In this document: positions 45,061 to 57,384 of the stretch, in pieces
Layout: every line of letters begins with the position of its first letter
How positions within the stretch are numbered: position 1 is the stretch's first letter
Source: Hetaerina americana
Lineage: Eukaryota; Arthropoda; Insecta; Odonata; Calopterygidae
NCBI GenBank assembly: GCA_022747635.1
Contig: JAKTNV010000019.1
Coordinates: forward strand, 9,014,001 to 9,078,000
Direction: 5' to 3'
DNA: 64,000 nt
Position numbers and translations under genes: made by a program
Notes under the pieces: generated by a model
What the model was told of the DNA's origin: nothing
The model's database searches: none
The model's input: the letters and a program-made list of their open reading frames with translations, nothing else

Positions 45061-46194
45061 TTTGGTTTTGTGAATATCGTGTAGGAAATAGTAACGGGGG
45101 GCTTTGGATTAGGTGGAGAAAGATGGATATGTATTTAGATGAGAGACCTTATTTGGAACTTAATCCAATTAATTCGTTACATGTACATGAGAGAATAAAG
45201 GCCGACGGAGTTTACGAAGAATGCAGTTGCCCCTGTGCCAAAAGATGAAAAGGCAGAAAAGTATGAAAAATTTATAAGAGCCTATCTGGCGACTTATGCA
45301 TCGAATAATACTGCAAGTTTAATCTACCGAGGAACTGTGTAGTCAGCGGGGGTGTAAATAAGGAAGAAGTGGATGAACGAAAGAGCTCTTCGAAAGAAGC
45401 AAGGAGCTACTATAAGGGCAGGAAGAGATTGGCAGATTTGAACTGAGTAGAATGATGAGCTGTAACAAGTCATAGCTTGATTTGATTATCTTTATATATT
45501 GTATGAATAGGTTTTTTGAGTGTTTCCGCTCAGACGGAAACTCTTTCACTTTAAAATATTTGGCGAAAAAGACTGACATCACATTTGTAATTCTGAAGGG
45601 CCTTAGGAAATAGCGAAATGGAAAGGCCTCGACACATTTCAAACGAAATTCCATCTGAGAGCACGAAATATAGTCCTCTCCAAGTCTAGACTGCCAGAAA
45701 GAGAACATTTTGAAACTCCTTTTAAAATTTCCAAATATGGTGACCCCAATACAACAACTTTCAAGTAAATTGAAAATAGGTAAAAAGAAATGAATATCAA
45801 TCGGATGACCCAGAATCGAAAGACTGCACGGGCGGAAGAAGGGGGCGCGTGGAGAAGGTTGGTCGGACAGATTGCGACGAGGGGAGAGTGGCACGTGCAA
45901 GCGAGGACGGGCGTGGCGCCCGAAGACGCCGAGAGAGCGTCACAGGGAGAATCGGTTGGATCGCATCAACTTGGAACGACCGACCGCGGGTTCCTCAGCG
46001 GCCACTCCGTCTGAACCACTCTCCTTCCTACTCTTCCAATCAATCGATACTTTAAAAATTGGTGGCTCGGCACGCAATCCCAGAATCGAAACAATTAATT
46101 TAGAATCGGTCATTTCCTCAAAAGAACCACACAAGTCAGCCCAAAGATAGTCTCGATAGAGCTCACCCAATGCCAGGCCATATATAGCGTGCAG
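45061..46194. other. Unassigned region
   Basis: 45100-45250 holds a frame with YLELNPINSLHVHERIKADG, no family recognised. 45800-46010 is GC-rich and reads GGAWRRLVGQIATRGEWH on plus, which may be the last part of a LINE protein. Neither is called as a gene. Confidence 0.35.
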
Positions 46195-46332
46195 AATCCA
46201 AACTTCATCCCTTTCCCTGTGCTGTCCGTGGTTTGCCAGGAACATCTGGTATCCCAAAAATCAAACAGCTTGTTTGAGGCCGTGGATGCCCAGAGGCGTC
46301 CCCGAGAATCGAACCTGGGCCATCTAGAACAA
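46195..46332 (-). repeat. tRNA-derived SINE, partial, minus strand
   Basis: Reverse complement shows GGTTCGATTCTCGGGG as B box and body matches to 12090-12270 (CCCTTTCCCTGTGC and AAAAATCAAACAGCTTG on plus). It abuts the mariner inserted at 46335. Confidence 0.7.
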
Positions 46333-46334
46333 TA

Positions 46335-47630
46335 CGAGGTTTGTCCAAAATCTATCGTGACTCTTGTGTTTTTTTAAAACTTTATTTACTTATTCATTAA
46401 TATCTATTTTGTCCCCTTCAAAGTTATCCCCATTAGATATTATTATAAACTTATGCCTAAGTTTTTTTCCAATCCTCGCAGCACTTCAAAAAATCATTTT
46501 TTGTGATCTTGTTCAGCTCCTCAATCTTTATCTCGTCAATCGTAGCGTAGCGTCGTCCTCTCATGGGCCTCTTCAGTTTCGGGAACAAGAAAAAATCACT
46601 GGGGGCCAGTTCTGGGCAATACGGTGGCTGCGGCAGCATTAGTATGTTGCTTTTGGCCAAATATCCGCACACAAGCAACGATGTGTGAGCAGGGGCGTTG
46701 TCATGGAGCAAAAGCCAATATTTGTTTTTCCACAAATCTGGGTGTTTGTGACGGATTACTTTGGGCAAACCGCGCATAACTTGCAGGTAACATACCTTAC
46801 TTACCGTTCTATTCTGTGGTAAGAACTCATGATGCACCACACCCCTGCAATCGAAGAAAGCTGTGCAAAACTTTCACATTCGACCGAACTTGGCGCGCTT
46901 TTAGCGGTTTTGCCTCGTGCTGCAGCTTCCACTGGGATGTTTGAGCTTTAGCTTCCACGTCATAACAATAAACCCATGGTTATTCATGTTCATATGTTAA
47001 GAGCAAATTTGGGTTGTCGCGGACAGAGTCCAACACCTCAATAGCAATGTTAATGCGTTGCTGTTTTTGGTCGAAATTGAGCAATTTTCGTACGAATTAC
47101 GCGGCGACCCCTGTCATGCCCAAATGAATGGTAAAAATGGAATTTCACGAGCCAACCGATATTTTCAGCAACTTCTCTAACGGTGATTTGACGATTGGCC
47201 AACACTATTTTCTTCACTGCATCAATGTTTTCGTCTGTTGTTGACGTGCTCTGGCGTCCGGTACGCTCTTCGTCGTTCACATCTTCTCGGAAAACATTTT
47301 GAACCACCAACTAACGTTGCTTCGGTCCAAAGTAGCGTCTCTATCTGCCAGAGTCCACATTCGGAAAGAATCCATGCACCTAATGGCGTTTAACACACAA
47401 AATTTGATACAGATTCTTTGATTTATTTTTTGGAACAGGCAAAAATCGAAGACAAACCAAAACACGTCCAAGCTAAACAGCTGTCAACAATTAACTGAGC
47501 ATTCAAAATGGCCGAAATTTTTGGCATAACTGAGAGATATATGTACCAACATAAAGCCACACAAAATCGGAAATCAAATATACGTAACCCGCGAAAATTC
47601 AAAATTCGCGATACTTTTTAACAGACCTCG
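46335..47630 (-). mobile_element. Full-length mariner with decayed transposase
   Basis: The TIRs are CGAGGTTTGTCCAAAATCTA (46335) and, on minus from 47630, CGAGGTCTGTTAAAAAGTAT. TA duplications lie on both sides (46333-46334 and 47631-47632). Reading minus: ICIKFCVLNAIRCMDSFRMW, FREDVNDEERTGRQSTS, VREVAENIGW, a broken middle, VVHHEFLPQNRTV, LLHDNAPAHTS and PELAPSDFFLFPKLKRPMRG, ending GDNFEGDKIDINE near 46400. Several frameshifts and stops inactivate it. It has about the same length as the mariner at 40932 but different TIRs. Confidence 0.93.
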
Positions 47631-47631
47631 T

Positions 47632-47815
47632 ATATATTTCCTTGCCCAAGGATCATCGGAGCGCGCAACGACTGATTTACATTCAGATAGAGTTTTGCAT
47701 CCTTCCTTATTCGAGAGTGCTATATATTTTAAAATATGAAGTGGAGAGTGCGACATGAAGGAAGTGGTTACGTGATAGGTGGATGAATGCAGTAGTTCCG
47801 AGCGACTTTCTTTGG
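47632..47815 (+). repeat. Dispersed repeat, copy B
   Basis: Similar to 36475-36715 in opposite orientation, lacking about 50 internal bases. It fills the gap between two mariners; the break with the left-hand mariner is exact at its TA site. Confidence 0.7.
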
Positions 47816-48572
47816 TCGCGGAGCATGAGGACCTTTCTGACTGAGAAGACTGGGCCTTTGTCTCAGTATCATAACCGTAAACCCAGGTTTCGTCACCGGT
47901 TACGATAGTTTTAAGAACCTTTCGGTCGGCCTTGACTCGATCCAGGGGTTCTTTACAAATGCCCACACGTTTTTGTCTCTGTTCATCAGTCAGCATCCGC
48001 GGGACGAATTTTGATTCGACGCGCGTCATGCCCAAAATGTTTGTTAAAATTGTCCGACAGGATCCAAAACTAATTCTTACCTCCTCGGATATCTCCCTAA
48101 CTGTTAAACGGCGATTTGCTCGCACCAAATCGCTCAACGATTTCACATGGTTGGGGCCTGTCGACAAGGAAGGCCGCCCCGTCCGCGATTCTTCATCTGT
48201 CGAGGTTCTGCCTGATTTAAAACGACTGTACCATTCAATACACTGGCTTCTACTCATAGCTTCATTGACAAAGGGTTGCTGAATCATTTCAAATGCCTTC
48301 GTAGCACTTTTGCCAAATATGACACAAAATTTCACGCACCCACGCTGTTCCTCTAGCTCCTTCATTCCTGTCTTTGCACGCGGCGACGAACAGGTTAACA
48401 CACGTACCGCTGCTGCTGCGTAAGGACTCGACGTAAACAAACGCAGCACCTCTTGTTTTAGTTGTTAGATACGTCGTTAGTTGGCGCACCGTCTCTCGTT
48501 TCGATCCGTTGAACGGTTCGCGCAGAATAAATCAGTCCGGTATTTTTTTGACCATACCTTGTACTACCGATT
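47816..48572 (-). pseudogene. Mariner N-terminal half, open frame
   Basis: The 5' end reads ACAAGGTATGGTCAAAAAAA-like TIR sequence on minus near 48567. From MKELEEQRGCVKFCVIFGKS (about 48368) an uninterrupted frame follows with MSRSQCIEWYSRFKSGRTS, RRLTVREISEEVRISFGSCR, KFVPRMLTDEQRQKRV and TGDETWVYGYDTETKAQSSQ. Just after this first catalytic Asp, at about 47815, mariner sequence ends and the dispersed repeat begins. Aspartates two and three are absent. It differs in sequence from the neighbouring mariners. Confidence 0.85.
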
Positions 48573-49000
48573 TATAGGTTTGGTTTCTAAATCAAACCAT
48601 GTTTTAAAAGACCAAATCCAATGCTTTTTTAAAAACTCTCTACCACATGGTTTGGGTGAATTAATAGGACACTCGTATAATAGTCTGAATTGATCGTAGA
48701 GGAGGGGGATGCTTGAGGAAAGGAAATCGGCGCATGGGTGGGTGGCATGAGTTTGTTTACTGCGGTTGGTATTCAGGCTCAGACCCTTATTCCCGAAACG
48801 TTTGTCCACTCATGAATCCTTACATCGATGCGGAAGGAGGATTCGGGTGAGATTTCAGGATCCGTAAGGATAAAGAACAATCATTTGAAAGCATATTGGC
48901 TAGATTTTGCTCGGAGATAGCAAAATGTAGACGACCTGTGGAGAAGCTGTGATTCTTTAAGCCCGAGGTAAAAAGAAGTCGTGTTAATTGAATGAAGAAT
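48573..49000. other. Unassigned spacer
   Basis: No recognised element or coding frame. Confidence 0.4.
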
Positions 49001-49070
49001 ACAATGTATCTTTCCACTGTTTTATTCACATACAACCGGTTTCAACGCTCAAGCGCCATCATCAGGTACA
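49001..49070 (-). ncRNA. Hammerhead-like motif with AATAAA tail
   Basis: On minus: TGTAC, CTGATGA (49065-49059), T, GGCGC, loop TTGA, GCGTT, GAAAC (49043-49039), CGGTTGTATG, then AATAAAACAG and GTGGAAAG. Possible pairing: stem I TGTAC with GTATG, stem II GGCGC with GCGTT, minimal stem III ACC with GGT. An extra U after the CUGAUGA block departs from the canonical core. The downstream AATAAA, TGTGGAA and TATT.TTC order is shared with 23266-23347. Confidence 0.4.
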
Positions 49071-50214
49071 AAGTTGAGCCGCGAACAACTGAATAGGAAG
49101 TTGGGTATTAGCCGGTGTCACCATCGTAGGTCCTGAACTGTTATTGCTGAGAAAATTGCGAGATACCATTCCTTTTTGGTCTTCACGTTCAAATAGCGCG
49201 AAGTATAAGTTAAAGAGGTACTTAGGTAAAGATGTCATTGCTTCAGTTTGGTGCCTTTAGATCGAGTAAGGCAGATTTATGGACTGATTGTTCGATAAGA
49301 AAGCTGATGCAACTGGATGTAATGCAGATATTGATCGCGTATAGATAGGTTATCATAAATTTAATCATGGGGCTGAATATTTACAACAATAAAGCTATGG
49401 CCGAGTCAGAAAACATATAATTACTGAGGTTAATTCAGCAAAGAAAAGTGTGTGAAAGTTTGAAGTGAGAGTATAGAGCCATTCATTCCTGCGGGCCGGG
49501 AGGAGAAACATATCGTCAATGAAACGAGCCCAAAAACTAATTTTAGGGTTTGGTCAGAAATTATAGCGAGCGGTAATTGGCGCATGAATGATAAAAGGAC
49601 ATATCCTGGTGTGTTTTTTTCTAAGAAAGATGATGGCTAAAAAATAATCGTATTCCGTGTGGGCTAAATGCATGGTAGAATATCGAAACTATATCAAAGA
49701 CTGCTTCACCGAACTAAGAACGTAAAATGGGAAGAAAATATATGGCAATTACGAGATATAGAAGGAAAAAATGATTGATTTCGAGAAGAATTTCATCGCT
49801 CTAAAGCACCGCTGGAAACTACTCATAATAAATCTGTACCTTAATAGACTTTTGACATATATTTATTTAAAAAAAATAATAATAAATATATTTAAAGTTG
49901 TACTAAATGACTCATAGTAACAATAGCTACACAAATAGAAAATTTCTTTGTAATGGTAGCCACGAATTATGTACGAATGTAAATTTCGGTAGTATTATTG
50001 GCATAATTCTATTCTTAATGACTTCAAAAGTTAAGTGGTGTAGGTTGTAGGGTTGACTTCAATTACACCACATTAAGAACTCAGAGACTTTAAGTCGTTT
50101 ATAAAAAGAGTCCTTTATATAGAGACTCAAGAGCTGTGAAGAGTTTATATAAAAAAATCAACAGCCGTATTTTAACAAAAAATGAAAGAAGTCTCAATAT
50201 ATCACACTTTGAAC

Positions 50215-50216
<2 letters not shown>
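49071..50216. other. Unassigned AT-rich region
   Basis: I see no coding frame or recognised repeat between the hammerhead-like motif and the next (TA)n. Confidence 0.4.

Positions 50217-50297
<81 letters not shown>
50217..50297. repeat. (TA)n microsatellite
   Basis: Pure TA run of about 80 bases followed by a short (CA)n. Confidence 0.97.
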
Positions 50298-50307
<10 letters not shown>

Positions 50308-50409
50308 TATATAATATACCGAGTTAGAGTGGGTTTTTAATGGACCCTGGCACCACATGCTATTGTTATTCTTAAACCCTCTGAGTAAGCAATAATATAA
50401 CTCATTATT

Positions 50410-51000
50410 TGGCTGCTATATGCTGTGAGTCCACCTTAATTCCATCAAAAATGTTTACTATTTCCCACTCTCCACCTCTCTTTCTTAACAATCCTCCCTT
50501 TGTTACCGTCTTCAACGTCTTCTCCTGAACTCACTTTTACTGTCGCGGAATTAATTTCTCTTCCCCTACCGTGCCATGGGTTAACTATTCTACCTGCGGA
50601 AGTTTACTTTCAAAATTTTTATCTCAGCCATACCATTTCTAAAAATCTCATTACTTTCGTTTTCTTCTGATCATTGAATTTCACATAGACCACACTGATT
50701 ATACAATGTGGTAAATAATGATAGTAACCGTTTTGCTGGATAATATCTAAGGCATGATCCATTAATCCACAAATCTGATTTGAATGATCCCACAATTACT
50801 TTTACTTTAGTCTTCAGCATTTCCCATTTCATGCGAATAAACATTGACAGATACGAATAAAAAGAATAGATGATCTTGGAAATATTCACGTAACTACCTT
50901 GTATAGGACTGCCCATCCCTTATCTCCATCCGCAATCCACCTTTGAGACTCCAGACGTCAATTTCCAGTCTATCCTTCTCTTCTGGAAAACGACCGTTGG
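50410..51000 (-). pseudogene. RTE-like LINE 3' end relic, minus strand
   Basis: Blocks such as TTCTTAACAATCCTCCCTTT and GTTACCGTCTTCAAC (50483-50517) parallel 4030-4070 and 29280-29320. It is strongly decayed, with no useful frame. Confidence 0.4.
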
Positions 51001-51221
51001 TTGTGACCTGTTCACTTAGTCCGACCCTTTCCCAAAAGGCACTAAGCATGCCTATGGGTACATCCTGAAATCACACTTTGTTCCTTTTAATTAGTGGACT
51101 CACAAATGGAAAGGCATATATGGCATCACGCCTACCAATCCCCTATTAAACTCAAGTTCATATTCTCCCTGAGAGTATTTGCTCTGCTTTTCACCCATTT
51201 GTAGATTAAATATATGGTTAG

Positions 51222-51768
51222 TATAAAAAGTGCCGGGAAAAGTTTCGGAAAAATAGATTTATTCCAGATATTGCTAAAATGCCTCAAAATTCTTCGAAGT
51301 ACATCCCTTGAGCGTCGACACACTTTTTCCAGCGGTTTTTTCACGACTCGAAAGCTCCCTGGTAGCTGGATTCCTAAGGGTTCTTAACGGCTCCCATGCA
51401 AGCTTCTTTGACAGCGTACAGGGTCCCATGGTGGTGTCCTTTGAGGGAGGATTTCACTTTTATAGGGAATAGGAAATAGAAGTATGCTGGTGCCAAGATG
51501 GAGCTTTCAGGAGATTAAGGAATCGTTATGATGCCGTTGCATAAGATCTTTGAAAGCAAACACTCGACTCTGCTCTTGGTCGTCCGTCAAGACCTTCGAA
51601 AAGAATTCAGCGCAGATATTTCGCAACGCCAAATTTTCAGTGATAATGGTGTACTTTGTCATCTTATCAATGCAAATTTGATCTGCGATCATGCGTACAC
51701 TTAACCGAAGGCCTGAATTCAGCACTTCATGCTCACATCAGGTAAAAACTGTTTCGGATACTTTTTAT
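51222..51768 (-). mobile_element. Internally deleted mariner, copy 3, with TIRs
   Basis: TIRs are visible: ATAAAAAGTGCCGGGAAAAG on the left, and on minus at the right ATAAAAAGTATCCGAAACAG. On minus it reads RLSVRMIADQICIDKMTKYT and VLTDDQEQSRVFAFKDLMQR, then HNDDS, the junction, and C-terminal remnants (HHHGTLYAVKEAC). The about 545-base length shows that some 740 bases of a full mariner are missing. Confidence 0.85.
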
Positions 51769-52319
51769 GTAGACCTTATAATATCTCATATCTTTGCCGT
51801 ATTTGCAATCAAACTTCTAATTCTTTAGCCATCACATAAAGTTGCTTTCTCTTGTGGGAGATATGCATAAATTCTGATTAAATTTAATCTTCCGGTGAAA
51901 TTACTTCATCTTGTAATGCGGTGAATGAGCTCATACAAAATCTTTCTACCAATTTTTTCTGAATTCTTCAACAGTTCTTCAATGATGCCCTCAATTGCCC
52001 CAGGCTTATTTGACTTCTTTTAATGCTTTTTTTCTATCTCGTAATCAGGTAATTCGGGTCTTAAAATATTCTTATCGACAGCATATGTACCTCCTATATT
52101 CAAATATATTAGACTTCTATCTTCCGCATAAAGTGCCTCTATATATTCTTTCCAACTAATATGAACCCGGTCTGTTTCGATTCATATTTTACCTGTTGAA
52201 TGCCTAACAGCGTAAAAAATGTTCGCTGCCCATATTCACTCATCATCCCTATCAGCACTGTTGCCGTCTGAAACGCACAGGTTCCAGATAAGACGTCTGT
52301 CGCTCTACTTTACTCACGT
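51769..52319. other. Unassigned, probable LINE scraps
   Basis: AT-rich. 51895-52200 resembles decayed LINE sequence in minus orientation (TTCTTTCCAACTAATATGAA), but I cannot align it with confidence. Confidence 0.3.
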
Positions 52320-53130
52320 ACGGGAGGTATTCCGAAAGTAATGCTATTTAATATCTCGCACTGCCCCAATTGGTCGGAGTGGAATCTAACCATTTGGAGT
52401 AGATGGCAGGGACGCCAAGCTTTGCCGTAAATTGGGTCTCAGTGCTCTCTAATCTGTGGAAGCGGCAGAAAGTCAGTTATTGGAAACCTCTACGCGCCGA
52501 CCGTGTCACGAAAAAAATGGAATCGATTGATCGAACAACGTTACGCGATTAAGTTTGGTTTGAAACTGAAAAAATCAATTGTTGGACTCTGACCGTCGAT
52601 TGATGTTTGCCAATGAACTTAACTTGTCTTCTACTTGTGTTTCGCATTATTGCTGAAGATTTAGCGATGAGGAATGTGTGCGTCAAGCTCGTATCCAAGG
52701 TGTGGTCAGACGATCAAAAGACCACAGGAGCGGAAATTTGAGTTTTTTAAATTTGGGAAATGCGGCCCACGCGGAGGTGATGAAACATGTGTTTTTGAAT
52801 ACGATCCAGAAATAAAACGCCAAAGCTCTGAGTGGCGCACCGACCAGCCCCCCAAGCCCAAAAAGGCAAGAACTAGCGAATCAGAAGTGAAAACAATGCT
52901 CATTGTCTTTTTCGAAGTAAAGCAGTGGTCCATAAGTCGTTTGTTCCTCAAGGACAGACACTTAACGGTACCTACTAAGTAGATGTGCCGGAAAGACTCC
53001 GGAAAAGGGTCATCAGGGCGGGAAAAGACATCTCCGCTACCTGGCAACTCCATCACGACAACGCACCTTACCACAACGCGCTACGAGTCCGCAGAGTTCC
53101 AGGCTAAACACCAGGTGCCAACGCTGCCCC
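52320..53130 (+). pseudogene. Mariner, decayed, interrupted at right
   Basis: Left end GGTATTCCGAAAGTAATGCT (52326) is a mariner-type TIR. Frames on plus read RNVCVKLVSKVWSDDQK, GDETCVFEYDPEIKRQSSEW, KKARTSESEVKTMLIVFF and, shifted, SITTTHLTTTR for the usual HHDNAPYHN, then KHQVPTLPH near 53125. Sequence stops there, before the third Asp, and copy 4 of the deleted mariner follows. Confidence 0.75.
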
Positions 53131-53144
53131 ATACATGGTTTACA

Positions 53145-53662
53145 TATAAAGTATCAATAAAAGTTTTTGAAAAATAGATTTGACTCGAAATTCTTCTAAG
53201 TACATCACTTGAGCTTCACACACACTTTTGACAGCGGCTTTCTCTGAACTAAAAGGTTGCCTGGTTGGTGCATTCCGGTAGGTCCTTTGGGGTAAGGGAT
53301 AGCTTAATTGGCGGCATTTAGGTTAGTGTTGTCCTTTTGGGAGGATTTCTCTTTTGGGAATAGTAAATAGTCTGCTGGCGCCAATTCAGGGCTATAAGGT
53401 GATGACAAATCGTCACCATGCCGTTGCATAAGATCTTTGACAGCAAACACTCCACCCTGCTCTTGGTCGTCCATCCAAATACCTTCGGAACGAATTTAGC
53501 GCAGATCTTTCGCATTGCCAAATTTTCAGTAATAATGGTTCGCAATGTCATCTTATCAATAATGCCAATACGATCCGCGATCATGTGTACAGTTAACCGA
53601 CGGTCTGATGTAAGCACAACAGGGACACGTTAGGAAAAAATTGTGACCGATACCTTTTATAC
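53145..53662 (-). mobile_element. Internally deleted mariner, copy 4
   Basis: Same layout as the other three: on minus MLTSDRRLTVHMIADRIG, then MTLRTIITENLAMRKICAKF, a frameshifted DDQ and LMQR stretch, and a C-terminal remnant. TIR-like ends TATAAAGTATCAATAAAAGT and, on minus from 53660, ATAAAAGGTATCGGTCAC. It lies against the truncated end of another mariner. Confidence 0.82.
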
Positions 53663-54219
53663 ACCCCTTCTACGCACATATTCTTCGAAGTATTTGCGGC
53701 AATGCGTGGATAAATTTGTCCTTCTGCACTACGCCATTTCCTCTCACTGATTCAGTCATTACTAAATCCGGGCAAGTTTAATTATCGTTTTTTGTTTTTG
53801 ATTGTTCGGTCAAACATTTTATTTTAATCGGAGATATCTTAGCTTCCTTTTTTTTCTTTTGTCATGCTGCTACCATTCGTTCTTCCTACCCCTTTCTGCC
53901 GCGGTCCCTCTATCTCCTGTCCCCTGCCTTATCCAACTCACCCAGAAAGGGTAACCTCCACCCTTCGCATAACTTATGTGACAAGTGACGACGCTCCCAC
54001 GCAACATCAAAAGCGGGGATGAAGAGGGGAGACGGTGGGGGAGAGGGTTGAGGGAGCCTCGCTCACCCCTTCCCCACTACCCTCGATCCAACCACCCTCT
54101 TTCAGAAGGCGCCCTTCAACCGGGCTCGCACGGGAGGAGGGGGAGGGGAGTGGACTGCTGGGTGGAGGGGGCGCACGAAAGGAGCGGTTTTCGGACGAAT
54201 ATAGGCAGGAATCGTCTAA

Positions 54220-55902
54220 ATGAGAATTTCAGTTCAGAACAATTCGTACGCCATCTTAAAACACACACACACACACCGGTGTGGAGTTTTGTTGGCCTCT
54301 CCCATTCGGCGCCTCCCCAGGTTGCGGATAGGGGAACGCTCACTAGAAATAGAGGGCACCGGGCAATTAAAATACCCGGGGCGGACAGAAAAGCTAAATA
54401 GGGGAAGGAACCCCGAAAATAAACTAATTATCGTAGTCCTGCAGAAGGAATCAGTTACGGTGCAGGGGAGGGATACCCCAGTACCGGCGCCGTTAGGGAG
54501 TGAGAAAGCGGGCTCCCAGGCGTCGTCATCCAACGACCGCAGTGTTGTAGGGTTTGGTCACTCGGCACCTGTAGCATCTAATGCTACCAGTGACTCTAAC
54601 AAAGAAAGCCAAACATCACTTGAACGGGCTGAAAACTTGGCTCTACATATTACAAGTGATGGGGAGAAGAAACACATGCTGCAGAATTTGGTGGAATTAC
54701 ATGGCGGGTTGCTGCAGGAATTGAGCGAATTTATTAGAGGAACGTCTAATGTCCATAAGGTCATTCACAGTAAGGTGGCAAGTCTGACAGCCAGTTGGCA
54801 TCAGATGGCGGAGCTCGGCGGAACAACGAAGGTTGTCGAATAGAAGGCTATAAGGTTTGCAGCAGGTACACGTACCACTTCTACGCAGACAAAGGGTGTG
54901 GAACAGAAGGCTACAAATACCACCTCTATGCAGACCCGGCGTGAAGAACAAGGATCGCAGGAGAACAAAACAGGGACTATGGAGACAAAGGGACCTGGAA
55001 AAAGTGGGCGCGTAGTTACGGCAAAGAGCAGGAGAACTCAGCAGATGCCGCTGTCGGCGGATCAAGTGTAAAAGAGGAAAAAACAACTGGAGGTGTATCC
55101 GCAGCTTGTAGCACGGGAGGAAAGAGAAGGTGAATGGCAGGTACAGAATAAGAATAGGAGGCCTCCAAAGAAGGCCGAGCTAAAAAATCCGCAGCGGTCT
55201 ACCAAATAGCGTAGAAAAGTCATGCCGAATGCGCTCATTGTTGAGGCGAAAGCCGACATGAGCTACGCGGAAATTCTAACTCATATAAAGAAAGACCAGG
55301 CGCTGAATGATGTGAGCACCTCAGTGCATAGGATTCGTAGGACAAAGGGTGGTGGTTTGCCCTTTGTTCTTACGAAGGAGAGCACCGAAAAGGCGTCCGA
55401 ACTGTGTTCTGTCATGGAGAAGGCTCTGGGTGAGAATGCCACCATCAAGTGCAAAGTGCAAGAGCTGGATGTGGAAATTAAAGAAATGGACGAAGTCACA
55501 ACTAAGGAAGAAGCTTTGGAGGCCATCCAGCGTGACCTTGGTGAAGACTGTGACATAACGCTGGCATCGATTAAATTCTTGAGGTTCACGTACGACAGAA
55601 CCCAGACTGCGGTCGTAAGACTTACTCCAAGATCTTCTTGACCACTGGTGGCCAAGAAGATCTTGGAGCGTGAGCACATCCGCATTGGATGGACCTCTTG
55701 CCGTATAAGAGAGATAGTGAGGCCCCTGAAGTGCTTCAAGTGCTGGGGCTTTGGCCACCTTTCTAGCCACTGCAAAAGCGAAGTAGACAGGTCAAGATGC
55801 TGCATCAAATACGGCAAAGAAGGTCACAAAAAGAGTGTAAGGCGGATGCGCACTGTGCACTATGTGATGGAAAATGTGGCAAGGAGCTTGCTAGCCATAT
55901 AG
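54220..55902 (+). pseudogene. LINE ORF1 (Gag-like), in-frame stops
   Basis: One reading frame runs from ATG 54220 to TAG 55900-55902, broken by in-frame stops at 54841, about 55069, 55207 and 55639, with no frameshift. It begins with a charged, low-complexity segment, has a helix-prone middle (MLQNLVELHGGLLQELSEFI), a conserved domain (AEILTHIKKDQALNDVSTSV, GLPFVLTKES, a VEIKEMDEVTTKEEALEAIQ segment), and C-terminal CCHC knuckles: CFKCWGFGHLSSHC intact, CCIKYGKEGHKKS having lost two cysteines. This is the ORF1 layout of R1-clade LINEs, an RNA-binding chaperone. Confidence 0.82.
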
Positions 55903-55964
55903 CAGGCAGTAGTCGATGCCCGGTGTATGTGCGGGCACTCCAGGTTGCCGTTAAGCTCAGGAAA

Positions 55965-57384
55965 TGAGGGTACTGTAGCTCAACCTCCAACATTGCAGGG
56001 TAGCACAGGATCTGCTCATGCAGACGGTGTGGGAGCTGAAGCCGGACCTGGCCATCCTCTCGGAACCCTATAGACATCTGGATACCCAACCTTGGGTGTT
56101 CGATGGAACTAGGAAGGCTGTGGTCTGATCCTGCGGGAGGTCTCCACTTCAGGATACTGGCTGCCAGACGGACCAAGGTTTTTTTTTAGAGTAAGGGTCC
56201 AGGGTGTACATTTTTACAGCTGCTATGCACCACCCAGTTGGACTCTGGACGAGTTCCAGGATTTCCTCACAATGCTGGTTTCAGATGCGAAGGATCGCTT
56301 CCCGGTAGCCATTGGCGGCGATTTCAACGCATGGATATTGGACTGGGGCAGCAGGAGGACGAATGCGAGGGGGCAAACCCTGTTTGAGGCTTGGTCGGCC
56401 CTAGATGTGGTCCTGCTAAACACAGGTAGCGAGCTCACCCTCGTCAAGGGAGAGTCCTCATCTATAGTGAACCTCACCTTTGTGAGTAGTAGTCTAGTGA
56501 AGGGAGACCGTTCCTTGTGGAAGGTGCAGGACATTTACACTTACAGTGATCATCAGGCTATACTGTGGGAGATAAATGAGGACGCGAAGCGAGGGGCCAA
56601 ACCACCAATATCGAACTCGAGGGGTTGGAGAGCCAAGCTGTTCGAAGCTGATCTCTTTTGCGAGGCATTGGACACTGGACCTGTGAACTATGGAGATGCG
56701 ACGGAAAAAGTGGAGGAGGTCATGCGGAGGGTAACTGAAGCATGTGATTTCACTATGCTGCGGAAGAAGAATAATGACCGTCGACCTCCGGTACACTGGT
56801 GGAGCGAAGGGATTGCAAGTCTTCAAAGTAAGTGTCACCGGGCCCATAGACTCGCTCAATGGGCCCGAGGAAAGCCCACGTTTGCCATAATGGAGGAAAA
56901 GTTCAAGGGCGCTAGAAGGGAACTTAAAAAGGCCATCAAGGAAGCCAAAACCGAAAGTTGGAAAGAGCTTCTCAGTGAGGTTGACAGTGACCCGTGGGGC
57001 AGGCCGTATAAGGTTGTCACGAGTCGACTGAAGAGCCAGCCCATGCCATCGCCTACCTGTCCAGTGCTGCTCAAGAGAATTTTATAAACTCTCTTCCCTG
57101 AACAGAAAGAGGAGAGTTATGGCATCGAGGAGAAGGCAGACGAGGATATTCCAGCCATCACGGAAGATGAGATGCTCACTGCAACAACAAGGGTGAAAAA
57201 CAGCAAAGCTCCTGGAATTGACGGAATCCCAAACGTGTCCTTGAAGATAGCTATCAAGGCTGCACCGGCGATGTTCCTATATATGTATGACGAATGTCTC
57301 GAGGAAGGAACATTCCCGGATAAGTGGGAATGGCAGAGATTAATTCTACTGCCTAAAGGAAAAAAGCCTCCGGACGAACAATAG
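55965..57384 (+). pseudogene. LINE ORF2: endonuclease and RT start
   Basis: The frame starts degenerate (LQHCRVAQDLLMQTVWELKP, ILSEPYR near 56070) and is clear from 56200: HFYSCYAPPSWTLDEFQDFL, AIGGDFNAWILDWGS with the catalytic Asp-Asn pair of AP-type endonucleases, LDVVLLNTG, and YSDHQAIL with the catalytic His. Then comes the RT linker (WWSEGIASLQSKCHRAHRLA). A stop at 57085 interrupts; after it VKNSKAPGIDGIPN and FPDKWEWQRLILLPKGKKPP form the RT entry. The sequence then ends. R1-clade affinity rests on the endonuclease wording. Confidence 0.82.

Noticed and set aside
45790..46150. Overlapping GC-rich frames
   Set aside because: Three frames are open at once because of base composition; only a weak LINE-like WRRLV segment is visible.
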